Shown here: positions 18,490 to 27,196 of the stretch, one piece after another | Layout: the number at the start of each line of letters is the position of its first letter | Position numbering within the stretch: position 1 is the stretch's first letter | NCBI RefSeq assembly: GCF_009768975.1 | Contig: NZ_CP035733.1 | Span: 434,001 to 498,000 of the forward strand | Length of the DNA stretch: 64,000 bases | Direction of reading: 5' to 3' | Source: Sphingorhabdus lacus | Lineage (GTDB): Bacteria; Pseudomonadota; Alphaproteobacteria; Sphingomonadales; Sphingomonadaceae | Made by a program: the position numbers and the translations under genes | The notes under the pieces: generated by a model | The model's database searches: none | Seen by the model: the letters and a program-made list of their open reading frames with translations, nothing else | Told to the model about the DNA's origin: nothing

Positions 18490-19632
18490 ATGCCTAGGAA
18501 CAAATTTACCACCGCCGCAACCGCTTTTTGTGCCATCGCGTCAATCGCCTTGGGTTCCTGTGCCCAAGAGCCAACTGCGAAAGCAGCTGCCGGACCCGGT
18601 GAAACCTACATTGTCGATGACGCCGTGGTCAGCAAGGATCGTCTTGCGGCTGCGATTGCACCCTTTTTTGAAGATCCCGCACTGTCCGAGACACGGGCCT
18701 TGGTTGTCATGCAGGGCGGACGGGTCATCGCCGAACGTTATGCGCCGGGCTATGGTCCCGACACGCGGCTGATCAGCTGGTCCATGGCGAAAAGCGTCAC
18801 CGCCACTCTTGTGGGCCTAATGGTTGCAGACGGACGGCTCGCGCTCGATGAACCGGCACCGGTTCCTGAATGGCAAACCCCGCGCGACGGACGGGCTGCG
18901 ATTACCCTGCGCCATTTGCTGCATATGTCGTCCGGCCTCGACCATACCGAAATGGCGGAAGGTGAGGTCGAGATTTTCGATGCCGATACGCCGCGAATGC
19001 TGTTTCTGGATGGCCGCGAAAATGTCGCCCGCTATGCCGAAACGCGACCATTGGAAGCCGACCCCGGCAAGAAGTTCGAATATAGCAGCGCGACCAGCAA
19101 CATATTGGCCGACATCATGACGCGCTCGCTCACGGAAAGCAAAGACCCCGAAGTCCGGCGCGACGCCATGCTTGAATATGCGCGGGGGCGTTTGTTCGAA
19201 CCCTTGGGTATGACCAGCGCCGTTCCCCAGTTTGACCGTAACGGCACGATGCTTGGCGGCAGCATGATCCATGCCACCGCCCGCGATTGGGCGAAGTTCG
19301 GCGAGTTTCTGAGGAACAATGGGTCCGTACGGGCGGCGCAGCTTCTGCCGACGAGCTGGACGCGGTTCATGAAAACACCGAGCCGGAACGACAATAGCTA
19401 TGGCGCACATATCTGGCTGAACCGTCCCCGCGCCAATGGGCAGGATCAAGTGCTCTTTCCCGGAAAGGCGCCGTCGGATGTTTTTGCCGCACTGGGGCAT
19501 CTGGGGCAGTTCGTCATCGTGTCGCCGCAACATCGCCTGACGATCGTGCGGTTGGGTAAGACACCGGATGACAAGCTCGATCCACTCGACGATCAATTCG
19601 TCAAGCTGATCGCGCTTTTTCCGCGGGGATAA
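18490..19632 (+). CDS. Beta-lactamase-fold serine hydrolase, putative lipoprotein
   Basis: Class C beta-lactamase-like hydrolase (PF00144 type), probably an esterase or peptidase and not a true beta-lactamase. The ATG at 18490 gives a signal peptide with lipobox LGSC (C24), predicting lipid anchoring. The nucleophile motif is SMAK at S98/K101, the second motif is YSS in KFEYSSATSN, and the third is probably GHLG near the C terminus, in place of KTG. HMSSGLD is a family landmark. Longer in-frame starts run through the neighbouring divergent gene and are rejected. It ends 9 nt from the convergent DUF3297 stop. Confidence 0.85.
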   Translation: MPRNKFTTAATAFCAIASIALGSCAQEPTAKAAAGPGETYIVDDAVVSKDRLAAAIAPFFEDPALSETRALVVMQGGRVIAERYAPGYGPDTRLISWSMAKSVTATLVGLMVADGRLALDEPAPVPEWQTPRDGRAAITLRHLLHMSSGLDHTEMAEGEVEIFDADTPRMLFLDGRENVARYAETRPLEADPGKKFEYSSATSNILADIMTRSLTESKDPEVRRDAMLEYARGRLFEPLGMTSAVPQFDRNGTMLGGSMIHATARDWAKFGEFLRNNGSVRAAQLLPTSWTRFMKTPSRNDNSYGAHIWLNRPRANGQDQVLFPGKAPSDVFAALGHLGQFVIVSPQHRLTIVRLGKTPDDKLDPLDDQFVKLIALFPRG

Positions 19633-19641
19633 AAAAGACGT

Positions 19642-19917
19642 TTAGGCCTTGGCGACCGGTGCGTCGTCGCCCAGATCTTCGAACCAGGCTTCGACCGGTC
19701 CGCTCAGCTTGATCAGCAGAGGATTGCCCTTGCGGTCGCGCGCCTTGCCGGCCTGAACCTTGATCCAGCCTTCGGAAATGCAATATTCTTCCACCGTCGT
19801 GCGCTGTTCGCCCTTGAAGCGAATGCCAACGCCTCGCGAAAGAAGGTCGCCATCGAAATGGGGGCTCATGGGATTGATCGAGAGGTGATCGGGCGGAGTA
19901 TCGGCTTTGTCGGTCAT
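19642..19917 (-). CDS. DUF3297 family protein
   Basis: Small conserved proteobacterial protein of unknown function. The 91-residue sequence contains the family core: PPDHLSINPMSPHFDGDLL, RGVGIRFKGEQRTTVEEYCISEGWI, and GKARDRKGNPLLIKL followed by VEAWFEDLG. Soluble, no signal peptide. The start at 19917 is preferred because conservation begins there; a longer frame to 19947 exists. It is divergent from the flavoprotein gene at 19983. Confidence 0.85.
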   Translation of the reverse strand: MTDKADTPPDHLSINPMSPHFDGDLLSRGVGIRFKGEQRTTVEEYCISEGWIKVQAGKARDRKGNPLLIKLSGPVEAWFEDLGDDAPVAKA

Positions 19918-19982
19918 AGGCCGCGCCTTTGCCGGAAAGCTTCGCACTTGGCAATATCGACTGAGCAGTGCAGAGGCTTTCT

Positions 19983-21191
19983 ATGGCAAAATCCGGTAAT
20001 TATGATGCGATCATCCTCGGGGCAGGCGGGGCAGGGCTGATGTGCGCCCTAACAGCGGGGCAGCGAGGGCGGCGCGTTCTCGTGATCGACCATGCGAGCG
20101 GACCGGGAAAGAAAATCCTGATCTCGGGCGGTGGCCGGTGCAACTTTACCAATGTCAACGCGACCAGCGCCAATGCTCAGGAACGCTATCTTTCTGCCAA
20201 TCCGCATTTCGCCAAGTCGGCCTTGGGCCGTTATACTCCGACCGATTTTATCGAAATGGTGCAGGCGCACGGCATTGCCTTTCACGAAAAAACGCTGGGG
20301 CAGTTGTTCTGCGACGACAGTGCGCGGCAAATTGTCGAAATGCTCATGGACGAGTGCGACAAATCCGAAGCCGCGGGTGGTCGGGTAGATTTTGCTTTCC
20401 ACGCACCCATTTCGGATGTCCGCCGCGCGGATGACTTATATCATGTTGTCTACAATGGCCTGAAGGCTTCGGCACCAGCGCTGGTGATCGCGACAGGCGG
20501 CCCGAGCATTCCCAAAATGGGGGCGACCGGCTTTGCCTATGATCTTGCCCGCCAATTCGGCCTGAAAATCGTCGAGCCGCGTCCTGCGCTGGTTCCGTTC
20601 ACCTTGGGCGGTGACGACGTGCTGTTTCGGGAACTCTCGGGCGTTTCGGCCGATGTCGAGGCGCGCTGCGGCAAGGTCCGTTTCCGCGAGGCGGCATTGC
20701 TGACGCATAAGGGTCTTTCGGGCCCCGCTGTTCTGCAGATATCCTCCTATTGGCGGCACGGGCAGCCGATCGGCGTCGATTTCCTGCCGGACCAGCCATC
20801 AGGATGGTTGCGTGACCTGAAACGAGAGAAACCGCGCACGACGATCAAGTCCGCGCTTTCCGCGTCCTTGTCTTCGCGGCTTGCCGACATCTTGGCCGAC
20901 CGGATCGGGGATGGGGGCAATTTGGCCGACTGGCCTGACCGCCGGCTGGAGGAAGCGGAACGCAAATTGTCCGACTGGCCTTTCACCCCCAATGGCACCG
21001 AAGGCTATGCCAAGGCTGAAGTCACTGCAGGCGGGATCAGCACGGATGGCCTGTCACAGAAGACTATGGAAGCGCGCACGGTCCCAGGTCTGTTTTTCAT
21101 CGGGGAAGCGGTTGATGTGACCGGGTGGCTCGGCGGCTACAACTTCCAATGGGCCTGGGCCAGCGGGGTGGCCGCGGGCTCATCCCTCTAA
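19983..21191 (+). CDS. HI0933/BaiN-type NAD(P)/FAD-dependent oxidoreductase
   Basis: Soluble flavoprotein of the TIGR00275/HI0933 family, of uncertain physiological substrate (BaiN homologues act on bile-acid steroids in gut bacteria). Landmarks are the N-terminal IILGAGGAGLMCAL, the family signature GKKILISGGGRCNFTN, GGPSIPKMGATGFAYDLARQFG in the middle, and the C-terminal FIGEAVDVTGWLGGYNFQWAWASG. The start at 19983 has AGAGG upstream and gives 402 residues, typical for the family. A strong terminator follows. Confidence 0.88.
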   Translation: MAKSGNYDAIILGAGGAGLMCALTAGQRGRRVLVIDHASGPGKKILISGGGRCNFTNVNATSANAQERYLSANPHFAKSALGRYTPTDFIEMVQAHGIAFHEKTLGQLFCDDSARQIVEMLMDECDKSEAAGGRVDFAFHAPISDVRRADDLYHVVYNGLKASAPALVIATGGPSIPKMGATGFAYDLARQFGLKIVEPRPALVPFTLGGDDVLFRELSGVSADVEARCGKVRFREAALLTHKGLSGPAVLQISSYWRHGQPIGVDFLPDQPSGWLRDLKREKPRTTIKSALSASLSSRLADILADRIGDGGNLADWPDRRLEEAERKLSDWPFTPNGTEGYAKAEVTAGGISTDGLSQKTMEARTVPGLFFIGEAVDVTGWLGGYNFQWAWASGVAAGSSL

Positions 21192-21256
21192 GCGTTGATA
21201 GCCTCAATTGTTGCGTCCCCGTACTCGGTTCGTCGCAATTAGGGAACAATTTCAGC

Positions 21257-21296
21257 TTTTTACGCGTGTCTTTTAGGACGCAGCGTAAAATTTTTT
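21257..21296 (+). terminator. Rho-independent terminator after the BaiN-type flavoprotein gene
   Basis: TTTTACGCGTGTC pairs with GACGCAGCGTAAAA (one bulged A, one G-U pair) around a TTTTAG loop, followed by six Ts. It sits 65 nt after the stop codon and before the outer-membrane protein gene. Confidence 0.85.
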
Positions 21297-21369
21297 GCCC
21301 ATTTCTGGCACCAAAGCAGCTTTGCCGTGTTTGTCCCGCGTCATTTACTGACACGAAAAGGACAAGCTT

Positions 21370-22203
21370 ATGAAATTCTCCTCTCCCTTGATGCTGGCGA
21401 CGGCATCGCTCGCGCTCCTCGCCACCCCTGCTTTCGCACAATCTGAAGATGAACAGTGGGAAGGCGGCTATATTGGCGGCTCCATTGGTATCGGTGCGCA
21501 AAATAACGACCGTAACGAAGGCGTTGTCTTCGACACTAATCTCGACGGAGATTACAGCGACACTGTTCGTACCGTATTGGGCGCAGATGCGTTCTCGCCC
21601 GGTTTCTGCGGTGGTGCGGCCAATGGCACTGCGCCGATCGACGGCTGCCGTGGTGATAAGGACGGCCTCGAATATTATGGCCGTGCCGGTTATGACGTGC
21701 AAAACGGCAACATTGTCTTCGGTGTGGTGCTGGACGGCGGTAAGTCGAAGTCGCGCGACAGCGTAACTGCTTACAGCACGACCCCCGCATTTTACACCTT
21801 CACCCGCGAACTCGACTATTCGCTCGGTGCCCGCGCACGCGTGGGTTATGCCGCACGGGGAGCGTTGTTCTATGCAACCGGTGGTGCTGCTTACGCCAAG
21901 ATCGATAACGGGTTTGCGACCAGCAACGGCGCGAACAGCTTCTCAACCAATGGCAAGACCAGCAGCTGGGGCTACAGCTATGGCGGTGGTACCGAAGTGA
22001 AGATCTCGCGCAATTTCTCGCTGGGTCTCGAATATCTCTACACCAATTATGTCGACGATGATTTCGTGGTCGCCGTTGGTCCGGGAACCGCAGCCGCAAC
22101 CAATCCGTTCCTGCTTACCAATGCGGCGGGTACGAACATGAAGCGTGACGACAGCGATTTCGATATGCACAATATCCGCCTGACCGCAGCGTTCCGCTTC
22201 TAA
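21370..22203 (+). CDS. Outer-membrane beta-barrel protein (OmpA-like/Omp25 type porin family)
   Basis: 277-residue outer-membrane protein. The signal peptide ends at AFAQ, after which an acidic SEDEQWEGGYIGGSIGIGAQ opens the first strand. The chain alternates aromatic beta strands with polar loops, includes YYGRAGYDV, the long family strand LDYSLGARARVGYAARGALFYATGGAAYAK and LGLEYLYTNY, and closes with the terminal phenylalanine of LTAAFRF. This is the eight-strand Omp25/Omp31-like pattern common in alphaproteobacteria. Two cysteines in loop 1 (FCGG and GCRG) could pair. Single gene between terminators. Confidence 0.85.
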   Translation: MKFSSPLMLATASLALLATPAFAQSEDEQWEGGYIGGSIGIGAQNNDRNEGVVFDTNLDGDYSDTVRTVLGADAFSPGFCGGAANGTAPIDGCRGDKDGLEYYGRAGYDVQNGNIVFGVVLDGGKSKSRDSVTAYSTTPAFYTFTRELDYSLGARARVGYAARGALFYATGGAAYAKIDNGFATSNGANSFSTNGKTSSWGYSYGGGTEVKISRNFSLGLEYLYTNYVDDDFVVAVGPGTAAATNPFLLTNAAGTNMKRDDSDFDMHNIRLTAAFRF

Positions 22204-22225
22204 ACGAAACGGACGTCAGACAAAA

Positions 22226-22263
22226 ACAAAGGGCGTCGGAATTCCGGCGCCCTTTGTGTTTTC
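22226..22263. terminator. Bidirectional terminator between the omp and typA genes
   Basis: ACAAAGGGCGTCGGAA and TTCCGGCGCCCTTTGT pair almost perfectly (16 bp, one G-U), with TGTTTT on the right and TTTTTG on the minus-strand side. It serves both convergent genes, starting 22 nt after the omp stop and ending 20 nt before the typA stop. Confidence 0.9.
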
Positions 22264-22282
22264 GGTTATGCGAGGCTGCGGG

Positions 22283-24103
22283 TTAGGCCGCTTCTTTTTT
22301 CCGCGATGCTTTCTTGCGCTCATTGGGATCGAGCAAAGATTTGCGGATACGAATATTCTTTGGCGTTACTTCGACCATTTCATCGTCGTCGATATAGGCG
22401 ATGGCCTGTTCCAGCGTCATCACCTTCGGCGGTGTCAGGCGGATGGCATCGTCCTTACCGGTCGAGCGGAAGTTGGTGAGCTGCTTCGACTTCATCGGAT
22501 TGACTTCAAGATCATCCGGCTTCGCGTTTTCGCCGATGATCATGCCTTCATAGAGGGCCTCACCGGGCGATACGAACAGGATGCCACGCTCTTCCAACGG
22601 GCCAAGGGCATATGCTACTGCTTCGCCGTTGCCGTTCGAAATCAGCACGCCATTTTTGCGGCCTTCAATCGGACCACGATAGGGGCCATATTTTTCGAAC
22701 AGGCGGTTCATGATACCAGTGCCGCGCGTGTCGGACAGGAATTCGCCATGGTAACCGATCAGGCCACGCGAAGGTGCGCTGAAGGTGATGCGGGTCTTGC
22801 CGCCGCCCGAAGGGCGCATGTCGGTCATTTCGCCTTTGCGCAGCGCCATTTTCTCGACGACGGTACCCGAATGTTCGTCATCAACGTCGATCACGACGCT
22901 TTCATAAGGCTCGGTCCGGTTGCCGGATTCGTCTTCGCGGAACAGCACCTTGGGACGCGAGATGCCGAGTTCAAAGCCTTCACGGCGCATCGTTTCGATG
23001 AGAACGCCCAACTGGAGTTCGCCGCGACCGGCAACTTCGAAGCTGTCACGGTCATCGGATTCGGTAACGCGGATGGCCACATTGCTCTCGGCTTCGCGCA
23101 GCAGACGGTCACGGATCATACGGCTCGTGACTTTGGTGCCTTCGCGGCCCGCCATGGGCGAGTCATTGACCGAAAAGCGCATCGACAGCGTGGGCGGATC
23201 GATCGGCTGCGCGTGCAGCGGCTCGGTCACGCTTGGTTCGGCGATGGTGTCGGCCACAGTTGCGGTGGTCAGACCTGCGATCGAGATGATGTCGCCCGCC
23301 TGTGCCTGTTCGACCGGAATACGCTCCAGTCCGCGGAAGGACATGATCTTGGACGCGCGGCCCGCCTCGACAATCTTGCCATCGGGGTTCAGCGCATGGA
23401 TTTGCTGATTGACCTTGACCGTGCCCGAAAGCACGAGGCCGGTCAGAATGCGGCCGAGGAAGTTGTCGCGGTCAAGCAAGGTGACGAGCATCTTGAATTC
23501 GCCATCGACATCGGCCTTGGGCTCGGGAACGTGCGAAACGATGGTTTCGAACATCGGCGTCAACGTGCCTTCGCGTGCGCTCGGGTCCATCGAGGCATAG
23601 CCGTTACGGCCCGATGCGTAGAGTACGGGGAAGTCGAGCTGCTCATCGGTCGCGTCGAGCGAGACGAACAGGTCGAACACTTCGTCGAGCACTTCCTGGA
23701 TACGCTCATCGGGGCGGTCGACCTTGTTGACGACAACGATGGGGCGCAGACCGAGGGCGAGGGCCTTGCCGGTCACAAATTTCGTCTGCGGCATTGCGCC
23801 TTCGGACGAGTCCACCAGCAGGATGACGCCGTCGACCATGCTGAGAATCCGCTCAACTTCGCCGCCGAAGTCGGCGTGACCGGGGGTGTCGACGATATTG
23901 ATGCGCGTGTCGTTCCATTCGACGCTGGTGCACTTGGCAAGAATGGTGATGCCGCGTTCTTTTTCGAGGTCGTTCGAATCCATGGCGCGCTCTTCAATGC
24001 GCTGGTTGTCGCGGAAGGTGCCGGACTGGCGGAAAAGCTGGTCAACAAGGGTGGTTTTGCCGTGATCGACGTGCGCGATGATGGCGATGTTACGCAAAGA
24101 CAT
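22283..24103 (-). CDS. typA: Ribosome-associated GTPase TypA/BipA
   Basis: Translational GTPase of the EF-G-like class, acting in 50S assembly and stress or cold adaptation. G1 is AHVDHGKTT near the N terminus, with [10 protein letters not shown] (G2), [14 protein letters not shown] (G3) and NKVDRPDER (G4). The C-terminal TypA-specific region reads [38 protein letters not shown]. The start at 24103 (MSLRNIAII) gives 606 residues, the standard length; the longer open frame is rejected. The C-terminal tail is Lys/Arg-rich. Confidence 0.96.
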   Translation of the reverse strand: MSLRNIAIIAHVDHGKTTLVDQLFRQSGTFRDNQRIEERAMDSNDLEKERGITILAKCTSVEWNDTRINIVDTPGHADFGGEVERILSMVDGVILLVDSSEGAMPQTKFVTGKALALGLRPIVVVNKVDRPDERIQEVLDEVFDLFVSLDATDEQLDFPVLYASGRNGYASMDPSAREGTLTPMFETIVSHVPEPKADVDGEFKMLVTLLDRDNFLGRILTGLVLSGTVKVNQQIHALNPDGKIVEAGRASKIMSFRGLERIPVEQAQAGDIISIAGLTTATVADTIAEPSVTEPLHAQPIDPPTLSMRFSVNDSPMAGREGTKVTSRMIRDRLLREAESNVAIRVTESDDRDSFEVAGRGELQLGVLIETMRREGFELGISRPKVLFREDESGNRTEPYESVVIDVDDEHSGTVVEKMALRKGEMTDMRPSGGGKTRITFSAPSRGLIGYHGEFLSDTRGTGIMNRLFEKYGPYRGPIEGRKNGVLISNGNGEAVAYALGPLEERGILFVSPGEALYEGMIIGENAKPDDLEVNPMKSKQLTNFRSTGKDDAIRLTPPKVMTLEQAIAYIDDDEMVEVTPKNIRIRKSLLDPNERKKASRKKEAA

Positions 24104-24265
24104 GTGCAATAGGCCTTTTGGGAGGTCAGTTTGGCAGCAACATGCCACCAGATTCTGGCGCGCCCTTAACCCAATATGTGCTGCGGCGCAACATTCGAAC
24201 GTCTTTCCATCCGCAATTCCTGCGGTCTGCGTGGGATATGTGTCGTGCAAACGGACAGAGATGCG

Positions 24266-25183
24266 TCAGCGGGCCTTTTTCAGGGCGGCACTGAAGACCC
24301 TTTCATTGTAGAGCGAATGGCGCTCAGCCGCGATCAGGCCGGGGACAAAGTCAGCCTTGAAGTCGTGGCGCCACGCGGCAAGCGCTACCGCACGCAACGC
24401 GATGTCGCTTTCTTCGCCGAGTGTTTCAAGATGCCGTGAACTGTTCAGCAACGCCTGACGCTGTGCGGCAAAGCGCGCGCCGGGGTAGCGTTCATTGATC
24501 AGGCCGAGCTGGTGGCGGACGGTGCGGATCAGCAACTGTGTCGTGGCGGCGTCGCTTGGGCGCTGCAGACCTTCAAATGCCGCGTCAATGAGAGCGATCT
24601 GGTCGCGCACACTGCGCGATTGCAGGCCGCCGCCCTCGCAGTTCCGGATGGAGCGGACATAATGTGCCAAGGCCGACAAGGTCGTCGCATTCGGTTCTTT
24701 TCCCGAAAATTCCTCGACAATCAGCGTGCGAATGAAGCGTTCGAGGGCAGGGTCATTATCCGCCCGGGAGATTTTGCCCGGTTGCGCAAGGTCGGGAATA
24801 TGCGCCGCATCCGCAACGGCATTCGCCCGTGCAAGGCTGAAAAAGGCGCTTGTGACGTCGGCCGTGCCGGGCTCCTTGGACAAACCCTGCACGAAAAAAT
24901 GCGGATTATCGCGGCCGTTAGCGTGGCAACTGGCGCAACTGATGTTCGCTTTCGCTGCTTGTCCGCCCAATAGGGCAGGGGTGTTGAAGAGCGCTTGTCC
25001 GGCATACACCATCTTCGCGTCTGTTTCGGAATAGGAAAGGCAGGCGCTTGGCTGCTTCGTTGCCGCGACCATTTCATGGCCGGGCGCTGTCCACCAGAGC
25101 GATTGCAGGACATCGGACGGAGAGGCCGCCAAGGCCGCTCCGCCCAATAGTGCGGTTACGAAAGCTGTAATCAGCCTGCGGAT
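24266..25183 (-). CDS. Exported c-type cytochrome-like protein
   Basis: Periplasmic heme protein with one CxxCH site (CASCH) followed by NGRDNPHFFVQG; a distal methionine cannot be assigned with certainty. The C-terminal half is helical and unlike small electron-carrier cytochromes, resembling the di-heme peroxidase/cytochrome-domain group in style only. A good signal peptide (RRLITAFVTALLGGAALAA) precedes the mature part, yet no ATG, GTG or TTG stands in front of it. A GGAGG with 7-nt spacing points to an ATC codon at 25183. If only standard starts are allowed, TTG at 25147 or CTG at 25162 would truncate the signal. It overlaps the TPR gene by 13 nt, suggesting translational coupling. Confidence 0.7.
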   Translation of the reverse strand: MRRLITAFVTALLGGAALAASPSDVLQSLWWTAPGHEMVAATKQPSACLSYSETDAKMVYAGQALFNTPALLGGQAAKANISCASCHANGRDNPHFFVQGLSKEPGTADVTSAFFSLARANAVADAAHIPDLAQPGKISRADNDPALERFIRTLIVEEFSGKEPNATTLSALAHYVRSIRNCEGGGLQSRSVRDQIALIDAAFEGLQRPSDAATTQLLIRTVRHQLGLINERYPGARFAAQRQALLNSSRHLETLGEESDIALRAVALAAWRHDFKADFVPGLIAAERHSLYNERVFSAALKKAR

Positions 25184-26106
25184 GTGGCCGCCTCCTTGAT
25201 CCAGCGGCGAAGCTCGTCGGCCTCATGACAGCCAAAGCCGCAGATTGTTTCCAGCTGCGCCAGATGCGCCTTGGCCCCGGCCACATTTCCACGCTCCAAC
25301 TTCAATTCGCCATAATATTCCAGCGCGCCGCGATGCTTCGGTGCGATGGAAAGCGCCGCCTGATAATAGCCCTCGGCCACATCATATTTATGCAGCTTCC
25401 GGTTGGCGAAACCCAGATATGTGAGGATGTCGGGGTGCGGTCCTGCAGCCCAGAGGGCATTGTCGAGTTGGGCAATCGCCTCTTCATAACGCTTTTCGTT
25501 GATGAGGCTGACGGCCTGCACATAGACGGCGTCGGCGGTAATAGCCTGGGCCAGATCGACATCAGGTTTTACCGGGCCCATGGCCGTCTTACCGGCCGCA
25601 ACCGCAGCTTCGACCTTGGCAATGGCATCATTCAGGCGCGCCGCATCGCGGCAGCCGGTGCCGCAGTTGGACGCCATGGCCTTCAGCGCCGCAACCTGTT
25701 CGTTGGCTTTGTCGGCGGCGCCAAGCTTGGCATGCACAATTCCGAGATCCCGCCGTGCTTCAATCAATTTGTCGTCATAGCGCACAGCTGCCGTCAACGG
25801 ACCCTTGGCCTTTTTGAAGTCCGAAAGCGCCATATAACTGGCGCCCAGTAGATATTGGGCCTGGGCATTACGCGGCATCGCGCCCACCACTCTTTTGAAG
25901 GACTTTGCCGCGTCGGCATATTGTCCGGCGCGAAATGCGGTCGCACCCTTTTGATAGTCGACCGCGGGATCATATTCGGGCGCAGACTGGCTCGGGGTGC
26001 CGCCCCCGCCACCCCCGCCGCCGCCTGCGGAATAAGAAGGCGCAGCGGCAAATGCCAAAATGGCCGACGATGTGACCAGCACGAGTTTACGGTTCAAGAT
26101 GCCCAT
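25171..26106 (-). CDS. Exported TPR protein with two CGxGC modules
   Basis: Periplasmic tetratricopeptide-repeat protein of 311 residues. The start at 26106 (AAGGA upstream) gives a signal peptide (VTSSAILAFAAAPSYSA), then a tract of nine glycines, then TPR-like helices. Two matching modules each end a TPR block: C148-GTG-C152 and C289-GFG-C293-H294, both followed by (D/E)A-x(2)-L. The second reads CxxxCH, a non-standard heme-like pattern, though a metal site or disulfides are equally possible. It is translated together with the downstream cytochrome gene (13-nt overlap), so the two probably act in one periplasmic complex; the function is unknown. Confidence 0.75.
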   Translation of the reverse strand: MGILNRKLVLVTSSAILAFAAAPSYSAGGGGGGGGGTPSQSAPEYDPAVDYQKGATAFRAGQYADAAKSFKRVVGAMPRNAQAQYLLGASYMALSDFKKAKGPLTAAVRYDDKLIEARRDLGIVHAKLGAADKANEQVAALKAMASNCGTGCRDAARLNDAIAKVEAAVAAGKTAMGPVKPDVDLAQAITADAVYVQAVSLINEKRYEEAIAQLDNALWAAGPHPDILTYLGFANRKLHKYDVAEGYYQAALSIAPKHRGALEYYGELKLERGNVAGAKAHLAQLETICGFGCHEADELRRWIKEAATSAG

Positions 26107-26233
26107 TGAATCAGTCCTTTTTCCAAAAATTCCCAATATACATAGCATGACTTTGTATGTCTGGTAAAGTGTATGCTTGCTGCTCTGCCAATTTTGAGCC
26201 ATCAGGCGGCTGCTTCAACAGTGCTGGCCCGAC

Positions 26234-27196
26234 GTGCTCCGAAAATTCCTTCCCGATAATTTTGTACTGATGCTTTTTGGCACGCTGTTGGTTGCGTGGA
26301 TGTTTCCGCTGTCCAAAGAAGCGCTTCCTTGGGCACAGAATATATCATTTGCAGGAATTTTCTGCCTGTTTTTCTTGCATGGTTTGCGATTGCCACGCCA
26401 GGAAGTTGCCCGGGCCATGCTCGGCTGGCGGTTGCAGGGGACGATGCTTGCTTTCACCTTCATTCTGATGCCTTTGCTCGGGATCGGAATATCGAAAATC
26501 GCCGCCCAGTTTCTTCCTGCCGCTCTGGCGGTGGGCCTACTCTATGCAGCCATCTTGCCTTCCACGGTGCAGTCCGCGGTTAGCTACACATCGCTTGCCC
26601 GAGGGAATATTGCCGCATCGGTCATCGGTTCGGCCTTGTCCAACCTGTCGGGCATATTTCTGACCCCGCTGCTATTCGCGCTGCTGCTGGGCAGCGCATC
26701 GGGCGTGGCGATTGGTGGAAATGTTGTGGTCAAGATCATCACAATGCTTCTTCTGCCCTTTATATTGGGGCAGGCGACGCAGAAATGGCTCGGCAAATGG
26801 GCGGTGGACCAGCGATATTTGCTAACATTTTTCGACCGAGGCGTCATTCTGCTTGCCGTCTATGTCGCCTTCGGCGCGGCTGTCACCAGCGGAGCCTTGG
26901 CGGGTATCGAGGCCCTGTCGCTCTTCTACCTTCTGCTGTTTGCAGGCATATTTCTGGCCATTGCCTTCGGCGCAGCGTGGCTGATCGGCGGAGTCTTCGG
27001 CTTTCCATATGAGGACCGCATTAGCCTGTTATTCGCAGGGGCGCACAAGAGTATTGCGATTGGCGCACCCATGGCGGCCCTGCTATTTCCGCCCACGCTG
27101 GCGGGATTGATGATCGTGCCCACTATCCTGTACCACCAACTGCAACTGATCGCCTCTGCCCCCTTGGCAAAGCGGCTGGCGCGCACCCCCGATTAG
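26234..27196 (+). CDS. Bile acid:sodium symporter (SBF)-like transporter
   Basis: Ten-helix membrane carrier of the SBF-like PF13593 group (relatives of E. coli YfeH). Landmarks are an N-terminal FLPDNFVLMLFGTLLVAW, FFLHGLRLPRQE, the unwound-helix signature PSTVQSAVSYTSLARGN and a C-terminal AGAHKSIAIGAPMAALLFP. The start is taken as GTG at 26234; no clear ribosome-binding site is present. Substrate is unknown. Its TAG stop interlocks with the TAA of the convergent permease gene (4-bp overlap). Confidence 0.85.
   Translation: MLRKFLPDNFVLMLFGTLLVAWMFPLSKEALPWAQNISFAGIFCLFFLHGLRLPRQEVARAMLGWRLQGTMLAFTFILMPLLGIGISKIAAQFLPAALAVGLLYAAILPSTVQSAVSYTSLARGNIAASVIGSALSNLSGIFLTPLLFALLLGSASGVAIGGNVVVKIITMLLLPFILGQATQKWLGKWAVDQRYLLTFFDRGVILLAVYVAFGAAVTSGALAGIEALSLFYLLLFAGIFLAIAFGAAWLIGGVFGFPYEDRISLLFAGAHKSIAIGAPMAALLFPPTLAGLMIVPTILYHQLQLIASAPLAKRLARTPD

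Noticed and set aside
22256..24112. 618-codon open frame opposite typA
   Set aside because: Antisense to typA over its full length; the composition is that of a shadow frame in high-GC DNA.
25981..26041. Nine-glycine tract as a phase-variable repeat
   Set aside because: The codons are mixed (GGC, GGG, GGT), not a long mononucleotide run, so slippage switching is unlikely; it reads as a linker after the signal peptide.
27193..27196. Frameshift between the SBF-type and FtsX-type genes
   Set aside because: The two genes are convergent and simply share 4 bp with interlocked stop codons; both proteins have complete C termini.
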